From: an uncultured Gemmatimonadota bacterium
GTDB taxonomy: Bacteria > Gemmatimonadota > Gemmatimonadetes > Gemmatimonadales > Gemmatimonadaceae
Reading direction: 5' to 3'
Assembly: GCA_902825965.1 (NCBI GenBank)
Contig: CADEDA010000010.1
Location: forward strand, 47,089 to 111,088
DNA length: 64,000 bases
This document shows, piece after piece, positions 21,601 through 30,476 of this stretch (the first letter of the stretch is position 1; each line of letters opens with the position of its first letter). The notes under the pieces were generated by a model. It did no database searches. It had not been told where the DNA came from and saw only the letters and a list, made by a program, of their open reading frames with translations. The position numbers and the translations under genes were made by a program.

Positions 21601-22784
21601 GCGGTGCCGGCCCCGGTGAAGCTGCGCAACACGCGACCTGCCCGCACCGCCGCTTCGGCGATCCGCGCCGGACTGGTGATGAACGAGATGCGGAAGAAGC
21701 CCTCGCCGCCCGCGCCGAGCGCACTGCCGGCAAGCACGATCACACCCTCCTGCTCCATGAGTCGCTCGTGGAACGCCATCGACGGCACACCCTCAGGCAG
21801 CGGAACCCACAGGTACATCGACGCCTTGGGCGCCTCGGCGATGGCGAAGCCGTTGGCGCGGAACGCGGCGACGGCCGCATCCCGGCGCTCCTTGAACACC
21901 GCGACGTTCCCCGGCACCCAACTCGCCCAGGATTCCAGCGCCGCGATCCCCGCCTTCTGCACCGCCATGAACTGCCCCGTGTCGAGGAAGCTCTTCACCT
22001 TCGCCAGTGCCCCCACGACCTCGGCGTTGCCGCAGGCCCAGCCGCAACGCCAGCCGGTCATGTTGTAGGTCTTGGACAGCGAGTGGAACTCGATCGCCAC
22101 ATCCCGCGCTCCGGGCACGTCGAAGATGCTCGGCGCCACGTAACCGTCGAACGTCATCTCGGAATACGCATTGTCGTACACCAGGATGATGCCGAGTTCC
22201 TTGCAGCGCCGGACGACCGTCTCGAGGTAGTCCATCGGCGCGATGGCCGCGGTGGGGTTGTTGGGATAGTTCAGGAAGAGGAGCTTGGTGCGCTTGAGGA
22301 CGTCGGCCGGGATCTCGTCGAGGTCCACGAGGAAGTCGGTGCGCGGCGTGATGGGATAGAGGTACGGCTCCCCTTCGCTGAGGAGCGTGCCGCCGAGGTA
22401 CGCGAGATAGCCTGGGTCCGGGATGATGGCCACGTCGCCCTTCTGCAGGAACGCGAACGACAGGTGCGCGATGCCTTCCTTGCTGCCGATGAGCGGCACG
22501 ATCTCCTTGAGCGGGTCGAAGCTGTGGCCGAAGCGCCTCGACATCCAGCTCGCGACGGCGTCGCGGAAGGCGGGGAGGCCGAGTCCGAAGCCGTAGCGCG
22601 ACATCGCCGGGTCGTCGGCCGCCGCCTTGAGCGCGGCGACAGCGGCCGGCGGCGCGGGCAGGTCGGCGTCGCCGGCGCCCAGGTCGATCACGTCCATGCC
22701 GCGCGCGATGAGGTCGCGCTTCTTCTGCGGGATGGTGGCGAGGAGGTAGACGGGGAGGCGGGAGAACCGGTCAGTGAAGGGCAT
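21597..22784 (-). CDS. Class I/II PLP-dependent aminotransferase (LL-diaminopimelate/aspartate aminotransferase-like)
   Basis: A 395-residue cytoplasmic enzyme. The start at 22784 is fixed by a TGATG overlap with the GNAT gene. The fold-type I landmarks are DLGAGDADLPAPP, FLNYPNNPTAA (substrate Asn), VYDNAYSEMTFDG, and the PLP lysine in SLSKTYNMTGWRCGW. It resembles the bacterial group containing LL-diaminopimelate aminotransferase (DapL) and alanine/aspartate aminotransferases, and could serve lysine synthesis; the substrate cannot be settled from sequence alone. Confidence 0.88.
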   Translation of the reverse strand: MPFTDRFSRLPVYLLATIPQKKRDLIARGMDVIDLGAGDADLPAPPAAVAALKAAADDPAMSRYGFGLGLPAFRDAVASWMSRRFGHSFDPLKEIVPLIGSKEGIAHLSFAFLQKGDVAIIPDPGYLAYLGGTLLSEGEPYLYPITPRTDFLVDLDEIPADVLKRTKLLFLNYPNNPTAAIAPMDYLETVVRRCKELGIILVYDNAYSEMTFDGYVAPSIFDVPGARDVAIEFHSLSKTYNMTGWRCGWACGNAEVVGALAKVKSFLDTGQFMAVQKAGIAALESWASWVPGNVAVFKERRDAAVAAFRANGFAIAEAPKASMYLWVPLPEGVPSMAFHERLMEQEGVIVLAGSALGAGGEGFFRISFITSPARIAEAAVRAGRVLRSFTGAGTA

Positions 22785-23293
22785 CAGGGATGTGAGGAGG
22801 GACGGTCGAGTCGCATGACATGGCAATCGTCGGCGCCGAACCAGCGGCGCTCGACGAACCGGAAGCCGAACCGTTCGTAGAAGCGGATCGCCCGCGTGTT
22901 GCTGGCGAGCGGATCGATGAGGATGGCCCGCACGCGCGGGTCGGCGAAGCAGCGGTCGATGGCCTGCTGCATGATGACGCTGCCGTAGCCCTGGCCCAGC
23001 GCGTCGGCTTCGCCGATCCAGATGTCGATGGCCGCGAGATCCGTCGCGCAGTCGCCCCAGTAGTGGGATTCCTCCCGCGCCGGGTCGATGATCTGCACGA
23101 AGCCGATCGCGCGGCCATCGACCTCCGCGACGAGTTGCTCGCGCCAGGCCGGCGTCTTCGCGAGTTCGGTCTCCCAGTGCCAGTCGTCGTTGGGATCCGA
23201 CTCGACCACGTGCGGTTCCTCGTCCCAGCGCTGGAGCAGGGGCAGGTCCGCGAGGGTCGCGTTGCGCAGCGTGATGACGGCCACGCCGGTCAC
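22784..23293 (-). CDS. GNAT acetyltransferase, AAC(6')-like
   Basis: A 169-residue protein starting at a GTG whose GTGA overlaps the flavin reductase stop. The acetyl-CoA site is IDIWIGEADALGQGYGSVIMQQAI (the usual Q/R-x-x-G-x-G/A loop is GQGYGS), followed by DPLASNTRAIRFYERFGFRF. The layout (acidic DP before SNxRAIRxYE) is that of aminoglycoside 6'-N-acetyltransferases and of related siderophore-lysine acetyltransferases. The physiological substrate is unknown; housekeeping context makes a resistance role uncertain. Confidence 0.82.
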   Translation of the reverse strand: MTGVAVITLRNATLADLPLLQRWDEEPHVVESDPNDDWHWETELAKTPAWREQLVAEVDGRAIGFVQIIDPAREESHYWGDCATDLAAIDIWIGEADALGQGYGSVIMQQAIDRCFADPRVRAILIDPLASNTRAIRFYERFGFRFVERRWFGADDCHVMRLDRPSSHP

Positions 23294-23934
23294 CCTGGGG
23301 TCTGTCCGCTGGGGCGGCCGACGGTCGGGCGCACCAACGAGAAGATCGAATCGGTGGTCACATGCGACCACTCGGTCCGGCCGAGCCGCGCCGCCGGGTC
23401 GAGCTTGGCCGTGTCGGGCAAGCCGTCGGCCGCGAGGATGCCGTCATCGATGTGGGCGGCGAGCACCTCGCCGATCACCCAGGTGCCGTGCAACGGCCCG
23501 CTGCCGTGCGGGATGACCTGGAACACCCGGCACTCCAGACTGGCCGGGCTCTCGGCGACCCGTGGCGGCTGCACCATCACCGACGGCACACGCGTGAAGC
23601 CGACGACGTCGAACTCATCGACGCCATGCGGATACGGGGCCGAGGCCTGGTTCACCCGTTCCGCCATCGCCCGTGTGACGATGTTGATGACGAACTCCCC
23701 CGTCGCACGCACGTTGCGGAGGGTGTCCTTGGGATTGCCGTTGCGGTCGGCCACCGGGCAGAACGCGACGGACTGCGGACTCTGCCCGCCCATCGCGAAG
23801 AAGCTGAACGGCGCCAGGTTGCCGATCCCGTCCGCGCCGCGCGTGCTCACGAACGCGATGGGGCGCGGCGTGATGAGCGGAGTGAGGAGGGCGTGGCGGT
23901 CCTGCGGCTGCAGATCTTCGAGGATGGCGAACAT
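23290..23934 (-). CDS. Flavin reductase-like FMN-binding protein
   Basis: A 214-residue protein of the flavin reductase-like split-barrel family: PLITPRPIAFVSTRGADGIGNLAPFSFFAMGGQSPQSVAF is the classic FMN-binding start, and NVRATGEFVINIV and HGTWVIGEV follow. Members reduce flavin or carry FMN for an unknown oxidoreductase. I start it at the ATG at 23934 (MFAILEDLQPQDRHALL), where homology begins. It is the first gene of the operon running to 20455, all joined by overlaps, and lies 114 bp downstream of hmgA. Confidence 0.88.
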   Translation of the reverse strand: MFAILEDLQPQDRHALLTPLITPRPIAFVSTRGADGIGNLAPFSFFAMGGQSPQSVAFCPVADRNGNPKDTLRNVRATGEFVINIVTRAMAERVNQASAPYPHGVDEFDVVGFTRVPSVMVQPPRVAESPASLECRVFQVIPHGSGPLHGTWVIGEVLAAHIDDGILAADGLPDTAKLDPAARLGRTEWSHVTTDSIFSLVRPTVGRPSGQTPG

Positions 23935-23957
23935 TGGATCCTGCGGTAGGAGATGGG

Positions 23958-23976
23958 AGGTGGGAGGTGTGAAGTG
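23958..23976 (+). repeat. 19-bp inverted repeat, left copy (flanks tyrosine catabolism genes)
   Basis: AGGTGGGAGGTGTGAAGTG. The exact reverse complement occurs at 26925-26943, on the far side of hmgA-DUF1801-hppD. Confidence 0.8.
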
Positions 23977-24048
23977 CATGGAACGGCGATGCGGGGCCCC
24001 GTCGCCCTCGCACCGCGGCTCCCACGCCTCCCACCTGCTCCGTCGCGT

Positions 24049-25233
24049 TCAGCTCGTCGGCGGCGCGAACCCGTCCCCACCCTGCTCCAGCCACGAGAAC
24101 TGGTACTTCTTGTCCTCGAACGGCAGGATCTGCCTGGCCACCTTGAGCGGGCGGAACGAGTCCATCATGACCGCGAGCTCGTTGGTGTGCGTCATGCCGA
24201 TGCTGCCCTCGTAGCGACCCGGGTGCGGGCCGTGCGGGATGCCATCGGGGTGATGCGTGATGCTGCCGTACTCGATACCCTTGCGGCTCATGAACTCGCT
24301 GGAGGCGTAGAACAGCACCTCGTCGGAGTCGACGTTGCTGTGGTTGTACGGCGCCGGGATCGCTTCCGGGTGGAAGTCGTAGGGGCGCGGGCAGAAGGAG
24401 CAGATGACGAATCCGTCGCCCTGGAAGGTCTGATGCACCGGCGGCGGCTGGTGCACCTTGCCGACGATGGGCTCGAAGTCGTGGATGTTGAACGCCCAGG
24501 GATAGAACTGGCCGTCCCAGCCGATCACATCCAGCGGGTGATGATCGAGCACCACCTCGTTGAGGCCGTTGTACTGCTTGATGACGATCGGGAAGTCGCC
24601 CTTCACGTCATGCGTCCTGAGCTCGCGCGGGATGCGGAAGTCGCGCTCGCTGTAGGGCGCCCCTTCCACCAGCTGTCCCACGTTGTTCAGGTAGCGCGAC
24701 GGCGGGCGCACGTGGCCGCGGCTCTCCATCACCAGCAGCTTGGCCGGCTTGGTGAAGCGATAGCGGTGCAGGATGTGGCGATGGATGACGAGGTAGTCGC
24801 CCGGCTTGATCGGGAGGTCGCCGTACTGCGTCTCCAGGTTCCCTTCGCCCTCGGCGACGTACACCACCTCGTCCCCTTGCGCGTTCCGGTAGAAGTGCTC
24901 GTCCTGCTTGTCCGGCGCGACGTACAGCATCGCGATGTCGTTGTTGAACAGCATCGGGACGCGGTCGAGCGTCGGGCTCCCGCCGCGCGCGATGGGCGCG
25001 GTGCGGAAGTGCCGGTGCCGGAGCGTCTTGTCGCTGTCCTCCTCGTAGGGCGTCTCGGCCAGCCGACGCACCGACTTGACCGTCGTGGGCGGATACAGGT
25101 GATAGAGCAGCGCGGACGGTCCGGTGAACCCCTCGATGCCGACGAGCTGCTCATGGTAGAGCGTGCCGTCAGGCTTGCGATGGGCGATGTGCCGCTTGCG
25201 CGGGATGTGGCCGAGCGTGTGGTAGAATGGCAT
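24049..25233 (-). CDS. hmgA: Homogentisate 1,2-dioxygenase
   Basis: A 394-residue cupin-type dioxygenase that opens the ring of homogentisate to maleylacetoacetate with Fe(II). The start at 25233 is set by a TGATG overlap with the DUF1801 gene. Visible features are the N-terminal MPFYHTLGHIPRKRHIAHR, the cupin half LPIKPGDYLVIHRHILHRY, HDFEPIVGKVHQPPPVHQTF, and the iron-site end SITHHPDGIPHGPHPGRYEGSIG. Length fits the shorter bacterial form. It works after hppD in the same operon. Confidence 0.92.
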   Translation of the reverse strand: MPFYHTLGHIPRKRHIAHRKPDGTLYHEQLVGIEGFTGPSALLYHLYPPTTVKSVRRLAETPYEEDSDKTLRHRHFRTAPIARGGSPTLDRVPMLFNNDIAMLYVAPDKQDEHFYRNAQGDEVVYVAEGEGNLETQYGDLPIKPGDYLVIHRHILHRYRFTKPAKLLVMESRGHVRPPSRYLNNVGQLVEGAPYSERDFRIPRELRTHDVKGDFPIVIKQYNGLNEVVLDHHPLDVIGWDGQFYPWAFNIHDFEPIVGKVHQPPPVHQTFQGDGFVICSFCPRPYDFHPEAIPAPYNHSNVDSDEVLFYASSEFMSRKGIEYGSITHHPDGIPHGPHPGRYEGSIGMTHTNELAVMMDSFRPLKVARQILPFEDKKYQFSWLEQGGDGFAPPTS

Positions 25234-25709
25234 CAGTCGGCTCGCGGGTTGGTCATGGTGGGGCCGAGCGCCTTGGCGCGCGCATACGTGCGCTCGACGA
25301 GCGTCTTGAAGACCTTCGGATCGACATCGGCGAGTCGCTTGATGTAGAGGCAACTGCCCCCGATGGAATGCGCGCCGAGCTGGGCCAACAGCTCCGTCTG
25401 GCGCACGAAGCTCCCGAGGGCGTAGAGCGCGAACTTCCCCTTCCGCGGCGAGAAGCCGCAGAGGAAGAAGTCGCCGGCGCGGCCCGACTTGCCGACGTAG
25501 CTGTACTCCCCGTAGCCGACGATCGCGCTGCCCCACATGCGCGCCGGCTGGCGGGTCACCGCAGCGAAGACGCGCTCGAGCGCGACGGCATCGGCCCGCT
25601 GCTGCGCGTCGGGGAGCTTGCTGAGGAAGCCCTGCACGCTGGCGTCGTTGACGACGGTCTTGATCGTGGCCTTGACCACCTTCTTCGCGGCCTTCTTCTT
25701 CGCCGCCAT
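25233..25709 (-). CDS. DUF1801 domain protein
   Basis: A 158-residue protein with a Lys/Ala-rich N-terminus (about 20 residues) followed by a DUF1801 fold: MWGSAIVGYGEYSY, SPRKGKFALYALG and GGSCLYIKRLADVDPKVFKTLVE. Its function is unknown. It is inserted between hppD and hmgA with one-base TGATG overlaps on both sides, so it is cotranslated with the tyrosine pathway; whether it takes part in it is not known. Confidence 0.85.
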   Translation of the reverse strand: MAAKKKAAKKVVKATIKTVVNDASVQGFLSKLPDAQQRADAVALERVFAAVTRQPARMWGSAIVGYGEYSYVGKSGRAGDFFLCGFSPRKGKFALYALGSFVRQTELLAQLGAHSIGGSCLYIKRLADVDPKVFKTLVERTYARAKALGPTMTNPRAD

Positions 25710-26830
25710 CAGAGATTGCCTCGCAGCGCCTGCTCGCGTTCGATGCTCTCGAACAGCGCCTTGAAGTTGCCGGCGCCGAAGCTCTTGGCGCCCTTGCGCT
25801 GGATGATCTCGAAGAACAGCGTCGGGCGGTCCTGCACGGGCTTGGTGAAGATCTGCAGCAGGTACCCTTCGTCGTCGCGGTCCACCAGGATGCCCAGCTC
25901 AGCGAGGGGTGCGATGTCCTCGTCGATCTTGCCGACGCGGTCGAGCACGGTCTCGTAGTACGTCTTGGGGATGCTCAGGAACTCGACCCCCCGGCTCTTG
26001 AGTGCGCGCACCGTGGTGATGATGTCGTCGGTGGCGACGGCGATGTGCTGCACGCCCGGGCCGCGATAGAAGTCGAGGTACTCCTCGATCTGCGACTTCT
26101 TCTTGCCCTGCGCCGGCTCGTTGATGGGGAACTTGATGCGGCCGTTCCCGTTCGACATCACCTTCGACATCAGCGCCGAGTACTCGGTGCTGATGGTCTT
26201 GTCGTCGAACGAGAGCAGGTTGTAGAAGCCGAGCACCTTGGAGTAGAAGTCGACCCAGTGGTTCATCTTGCCGAGCTCGACGTTGCCCACGCAGTGGTCG
26301 ACGTACTTGAGACCCACCGGCGCCGGCATGTACGGCGACTCCGCCTTGCGGAAGCCGGGCATGAAGAAGCCGCGGTAGTTCTTGCGCTCGACGATGGAGT
26401 GGATGGTGTCGCCGTAGGTGCGGATGCCGGCGATCACGATCTCGCCGTGTTCGTCCTTGAGCACCGTGGGCTCCTGCACCGACACCGCGCCGCGTTCGAT
26501 GGCCTTCTGGTACGCGTCGCGTGCGTCGTCCACCCAGAACGCCATGTCGCGCACGCCGTCGCCGTGTTTGGCGATGTGCGCGGCCATCTCGCCCTCGGGG
26601 CCCATGGGCGTGGTGAGCACGAGGCGGATCTTGCCCTGCTCGAGGAGGTAGCTGGCGCGGTCCCGCACCCCGGTCTCGGGGCCACGGTAGCCCACCCACT
26701 GGAAGCCGAAGGCCGCGCGGTAGAAGAGCGCGGACTGCTTCGCATTGCCGACCCAGAACTCGATGTAGTCGGTGCCGTTGATCGGGAACGTATCGTGGGC
26801 GGTTTCCTTGAGCGTCGCGGGAGCGGACAT
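25709..26830 (-). CDS. hppD: 4-hydroxyphenylpyruvate dioxygenase
   Basis: A 373-residue non-heme Fe(II) enzyme of the vicinal oxygen chelate fold, converting 4-hydroxyphenylpyruvate to homogentisate. Iron ligands are expected at VDHCVGNVE (His), [11 protein letters not shown] (His) and FFEIIQRKG (Glu). The C-terminal helix [22 protein letters not shown] closes the active site as in known HPPDs. Start at the ATG at 26830. First gene of the tyrosine catabolic operon. Confidence 0.95.
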   Translation of the reverse strand: MSAPATLKETAHDTFPINGTDYIEFWVGNAKQSALFYRAAFGFQWVGYRGPETGVRDRASYLLEQGKIRLVLTTPMGPEGEMAAHIAKHGDGVRDMAFWVDDARDAYQKAIERGAVSVQEPTVLKDEHGEIVIAGIRTYGDTIHSIVERKNYRGFFMPGFRKAESPYMPAPVGLKYVDHCVGNVELGKMNHWVDFYSKVLGFYNLLSFDDKTISTEYSALMSKVMSNGNGRIKFPINEPAQGKKKSQIEEYLDFYRGPGVQHIAVATDDIITTVRALKSRGVEFLSIPKTYYETVLDRVGKIDEDIAPLAELGILVDRDDEGYLLQIFTKPVQDRPTLFFEIIQRKGAKSFGAGNFKALFESIEREQALRGNL

Positions 26831-26839
26831 GGTCCTTGG

Positions 26840-26943
26840 GGTGGGAGGTGTGAGGTGGGCGGTGCTAGGAGCGGCTGTGCGGGAAGGGCGGGCGGCGAGT
26901 GGGTTGCACATACCTCACTCCTCACACTTCACACCTCCCACCT
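26840..26943. repeat. Inverted-repeat element upstream of hppD
   Basis: GGTGGGAGGTGTG (26840-26852) pairs with CACACCTCCCACC (26930-26942), a 13-bp stem with a 77-nt interval, between hppD (start 26830) and the end of the acetoacetyl-CoA synthetase gene. The right arm is part of a 19-bp sequence (26925-26943) repeated inverted at 23958-23976. It may be an intergenic repeat family and may also affect hppD expression. The rest of the 225-bp gap shows nothing else I can name. Confidence 0.65.
26925..26943 (-). repeat. 19-bp inverted repeat, right copy (flanks tyrosine catabolism genes)
   Basis: Reverse complement of the 19-bp sequence at 23958-23976. The two copies bound the hmgA-DUF1801-hppD cassette. 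Confidence 0.8.
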
Positions 26944-27055
26944 GCCGTTCAAGCCCCTCTCGCCCCAGTACGGGCACTGGTCCACCATCTCCCCCACACA
27001 TTCAATGACGCCCAGTCTTGGACTCGCATCGGTCGCTCCGGCGTGACGGTCGGAC

Positions 27056-29068
27056 TCACTGCGTGGAATATACCCGGAACAGCTCCAATGCACCCGGGTT
27101 GGCCAGGGCGTCCGTGTTCTTCACCACCCGCCCGTGCAGGACGTCGCGGACGGCGATCTCGGAGATCTTGCCGCTGATCGTCCGGGGGATGTCGGCCACC
27201 GCCTCGATGCGCTTGGGCACGTGGTGCGGGCTGGTGGCGGCGCGGATGGCCTTCTTGATGCGGTCGCGGAGCGCGTCGTCGAGTGTGTAGCCGGCGCGGA
27301 GGCGCACGAAGAGCACGATCTGTACGTCCTTGTCTGCGCCGCTGCCGATATCCTGCCCCACCACCACACTCTCGAGGATCTCCGGCATCTGCTCCACCTG
27401 CCGGTAGATCTCCGCCGTGCCGATGCGTACGCCACCGGGGTTGAGCGTGGCGTCGCTGCGGCCGTGGATCACCAGCCCGTCATGCTCGGTGATCTCGGCC
27501 CAGTCGCCATGGCGCCACACGCCGGGGAAGAAGTCGAAGTACGCCGCGCGATACTTGCTGCCGTCGGGGTCGTTCCAGAAGGCGACCGGCATGCTGGGGA
27601 ACGGCTTGGTACATACGAGTTCACCGGCCGCGCCGCGCAGTGGCTTCCCGGCCTCGTCCCACACGTCCACGGCCATGCCAAGGCCGCGACACTGCAGCTC
27701 CCCGCGATACACGGGCAGCATCGGATTGCCGAGGGCGAAGCAGGAGATGAGGTCCGTGCCGCCGGAGATGCTCGCGAGCTGCACGCCGGGCTTCACCTGC
27801 TCGTACACATAGTCGTAGCTGTGCTCGGCGAGCGGGCTGCCGGTGGAGAGGATCATGCGCAGCTGGGAGAGGTCGTGTGTGTTGGCGGGTGCCAAGCCCA
27901 GCTTCTCGGACATCGCGAGGAACTTCGCGCTGGTGCCGAAGTGCGTGACGCCCTCGTCCTGCGCGAGATCCCAGAGGATGCCGGGGTTCGCGTCGGGCAA
28001 CGGGGCGCCGTCGTACAACACGATCGTCGTGCCCCGGACAAGCGCCGAGAGCAGCCAGTTCCACATCATCCACCCGCAGGTGGTGAAGTAGAACAGCGTG
28101 TCCGAGGACTGCAGGTCGCAATGCAACGCGTGTTCCTTCACGTGCTGCAGGAGCGTGCCGCCTTGGCCGTGCACCATGCACTTCGGCAGTCCGGTGGTGC
28201 CGGAGCTGTACATGATGTAGAGCGGATGATCGAACGGCAGGCGCTCGAAGCGCGTGGGGGCGTCGGCGCCTCGTGCGACGAAATCGTCCCAGCGGACGGA
28301 CTGCGGCAGGTGCTTCGCCGCGAGCCGCTCGGCCTCGTCGTCGGCGAGGAATGAAACGCGGACCACTTCGCGCACCGACGGCAGTGTCGCGACGATCGCC
28401 GCCGTGCGTTCGAGGCAGTCGATGCGCTTGCCGGCGTACGTGTAACCGTCGGCGCAGATGAGGACCTTGGGCGCGATCTGTCCGAAGCGGTCGAGCACGC
28501 CGTTCACGCCGAAGTCGGGTGAGCACGACGACCACACCGCGCCAACCGCGTTCGCCGCGAGTGCGGAGATGATGGCTTCCGGGATATTGGGCAGGAAGCC
28601 GACCACGCGGTCACCGGGCACCACGCCGGCGGCGCGCAGGGCGCCGGCGAGTTGCCGCACGTGCTCCCGGACCTCCGTGCCGGACAGCTCGCGCCGCGCA
28701 CCGCGTTCGTCGCGCGCGACGATCGCGCGAGCGCCTGCCAGCGTCTGCAACACGTTCTCGGCGAAGTTGAGCCGCAGCTTGGGGAACCACTGCGGCCCGT
28801 CGGGACCCGGCGGTGCCATGCGCTCACCGCGCACGAGCGCCGGCGCCCTGTCTCCCTCGACGACGAGCCCCTCACCCTCGATGAGCCGGGTCCAGAACCG
28901 ATCCGGATGCGCCACCGACCACGCATGCCACGCGGCGTAGGGCGCGTCGGCGTCGGGCGCATCGTTGTACCGCCCGCGGAGTGCCCGGAAGACTCCGCGC
29001 ATTCGCGGTTCGTGGTGGTCGTCGAAGACGGGTGGACGCCAGAGCGGGCGCGCGGCGGGATCGGTCAT
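27056..29068 (-). CDS. aacS: Acetoacetyl-CoA synthetase (acetoacetate-CoA ligase)
   Basis: A 670-residue ANL-superfamily ligase with the AMP-binding signature [18 protein letters not shown] and a C-terminal domain ending in [19 protein letters not shown] (catalytic lysine region). The N-terminal [13 protein letters not shown] and length are those of acetoacetyl-CoA rather than acetyl-CoA synthetases. It activates free acetoacetate with ATP and CoA. Acetoacetate is an end product of homogentisate breakdown, whose first enzymes lie just downstream on the same strand, so a link is likely. Start at the ATG at 29068, with TAAATT 7 nt upstream. Confidence 0.88.
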   Translation of the reverse strand: MTDPAARPLWRPPVFDDHHEPRMRGVFRALRGRYNDAPDADAPYAAWHAWSVAHPDRFWTRLIEGEGLVVEGDRAPALVRGERMAPPGPDGPQWFPKLRLNFAENVLQTLAGARAIVARDERGARRELSGTEVREHVRQLAGALRAAGVVPGDRVVGFLPNIPEAIISALAANAVGAVWSSCSPDFGVNGVLDRFGQIAPKVLICADGYTYAGKRIDCLERTAAIVATLPSVREVVRVSFLADDEAERLAAKHLPQSVRWDDFVARGADAPTRFERLPFDHPLYIMYSSGTTGLPKCMVHGQGGTLLQHVKEHALHCDLQSSDTLFYFTTCGWMMWNWLLSALVRGTTIVLYDGAPLPDANPGILWDLAQDEGVTHFGTSAKFLAMSEKLGLAPANTHDLSQLRMILSTGSPLAEHSYDYVYEQVKPGVQLASISGGTDLISCFALGNPMLPVYRGELQCRGLGMAVDVWDEAGKPLRGAAGELVCTKPFPSMPVAFWNDPDGSKYRAAYFDFFPGVWRHGDWAEITEHDGLVIHGRSDATLNPGGVRIGTAEIYRQVEQMPEILESVVVGQDIGSGADKDVQIVLFVRLRAGYTLDDALRDRIKKAIRAATSPHHVPKRIEAVADIPRTISGKISEIAVRDVLHGRVVKNTDALANPGALELFRVYSTQ

Positions 29069-29075
29069 CGCGCGG

Positions 29076-29081
29076 AATTTA
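29076..29081 (-). promoter_or_regulatory. TANNNT box of the acetoacetyl-CoA synthetase gene
   Basis: TAAATT on the minus strand with 7 nt (CCGCGCG) before the ATG at 29068; no Shine-Dalgarno. It overlaps a TATAAA string. Confidence 0.5.
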
Positions 29082-29180
29082 TAGTGGCACAGGGCGCGGC
29101 GTAGCACGCAACGCACCGCGTACGCCGGCGATCGGCGGCGTTCGGCGGCGCGCGCGCTCGCCACCCGCGCGCGCCCGGCA

Positions 29181-29186
29181 TAGGTT
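29181..29186 (+). promoter_or_regulatory. TANNNT box of the dinB-like gene
   Basis: TAGGTT followed by 7 nt (GATACCC) and the ATG at 29194, with no Shine-Dalgarno. Together with the box at 29076-29081 it makes a divergent pair of leaderless-type promoters in a 125-bp gap. Confidence 0.5.
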
Positions 29187-29193
29187 GATACCC

Positions 29194-30399
29194 ATGTCCG
29201 AACCCCGCCGCATCCTGCACGCCGACGCCGACGCGTTCTTCGTCGCCGTCGCCCGGATGGCGGACCCCGATGGCGCAGGCAAGGCGAAGCTGCTCATCGT
29301 CGGCGGGCGCCCCGGCGGGCGCGGGGTGGTCTGCTCCGCGTCCTACGAGACCCGCGCCTTCGGCGTGCGCTCGGCGATGCCGATCGACAAGGCGCTGCGG
29401 CTCTGCCCCGACGCCCTCTGCGTGCCGGTGCCGCGCCAGGCCTGCGGCACCACCTCGCGCGCCATCGCCGCGGTGCTGTCGCGGTATACCCCGGTGGTGG
29501 AAGGCGCGAGCATCGACGAGTGGTATCTCGACCTGACCGGCACTGAGGCGCTCTACCAGCACGAACCGCTCGAGACCACCGCGCGCCGTATCCGCACGGC
29601 CGTGCACGCCGAGACCGGGATGTGGATCTCGATCGGCGGCGGGTCGTCCAAGCTGATCGCCAAGCTCGCGGCGGAGCGCGCGAAACCGCGGCCGTCCACC
29701 GCCGGCACCGGCGTGCGCATCGTGGCCGACGGCGGCGAGGGCGCGTTCATGCGCGAGTTCGCGCTGGCCGAGATCCCCGGGATCGGGCCCAAGCTGCAGG
29801 AACGGCTCGCGAGCTTCGGGCTGGCGCGCGTGGACGACGTGCTGCCGCACGACCGTGCGACACTGGGCCGCTGGCTGGGCCGGCGTCCGGGGGAGTGGCT
29901 CTGGCACCGGGTTCGTGGGATCCACCACGGCAAGGTCGAGGCCCGCGCGGCCGCCAAGCAGATGAGCCGCGAGACGACGTTCTCGCGCGACGTCGACGAC
30001 AGCGCGGCGATCGCCGCCGTGCTGCGGTCCCTCGTGGCCAAGGTGGCGCACGACATGCGCGGCGACCGGTTGGGCGCGCGCACGGTGAGCGTCAAGCTCA
30101 AGGACGCCGACTTCACCACGCGCCTCGCCAGCCGCACGGTGGACGAACCCATCGAGAGCGACCGCGCGATCAGCGACATCGCCGTGTCGTTGCTGGGCAA
30201 GCTGCGATCGGCGCGCCGCGCCCCGGCGCGCCTGGTGGGCGTGTCGCTCGGCAACTTCCGGGCGGCCCGGGACGCGGAGCAACTGGGCCTGTTCGGCGCC
30301 CCGGCCGCGGTTGAACGGGCACAGGACCGCGCAGTCTCCCGCGCGATGGACCGGGTGCGCGAACGGTTCGGAACCGACGCCATACGGACCGGCGCGTAG
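29194..30399 (+). CDS. dinB: Y-family DNA polymerase (DinB/Pol IV-like)
   Basis: A 401-residue translesion polymerase. Motif I is RILHADADAFFVAVA (catalytic Asp, with Ala where many have Ser), then SASYETRAFGVRSAMP and the motif ASIDEWYLDLTG (usual SIDExxLD). Next are GGGSSKLIAKLAAERAKP and a helix-hairpin-helix thumb (IPGIGPKLQERLASFG). A little-finger domain completes it. The C-terminal LGLFG resembles a sliding-clamp-binding motif (QLGLFGA). No lexA or imuA gene is adjacent, so SOS control is not shown. Confidence 0.9.
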   Translation: MSEPRRILHADADAFFVAVARMADPDGAGKAKLLIVGGRPGGRGVVCSASYETRAFGVRSAMPIDKALRLCPDALCVPVPRQACGTTSRAIAAVLSRYTPVVEGASIDEWYLDLTGTEALYQHEPLETTARRIRTAVHAETGMWISIGGGSSKLIAKLAAERAKPRPSTAGTGVRIVADGGEGAFMREFALAEIPGIGPKLQERLASFGLARVDDVLPHDRATLGRWLGRRPGEWLWHRVRGIHHGKVEARAAAKQMSRETTFSRDVDDSAAIAAVLRSLVAKVAHDMRGDRLGARTVSVKLKDADFTTRLASRTVDEPIESDRAISDIAVSLLGKLRSARRAPARLVGVSLGNFRAARDAEQLGLFGAPAAVERAQDRAVSRAMDRVRERFGTDAIRTGA

Positions 30400-30476
30400 C
30401 GCCGCGTTCCATCCCATGGCATCTTGTGCGGGCGGCCCCCACCGCCTGCAGTCCCATCCCAACCAGTAGAGCTCCG

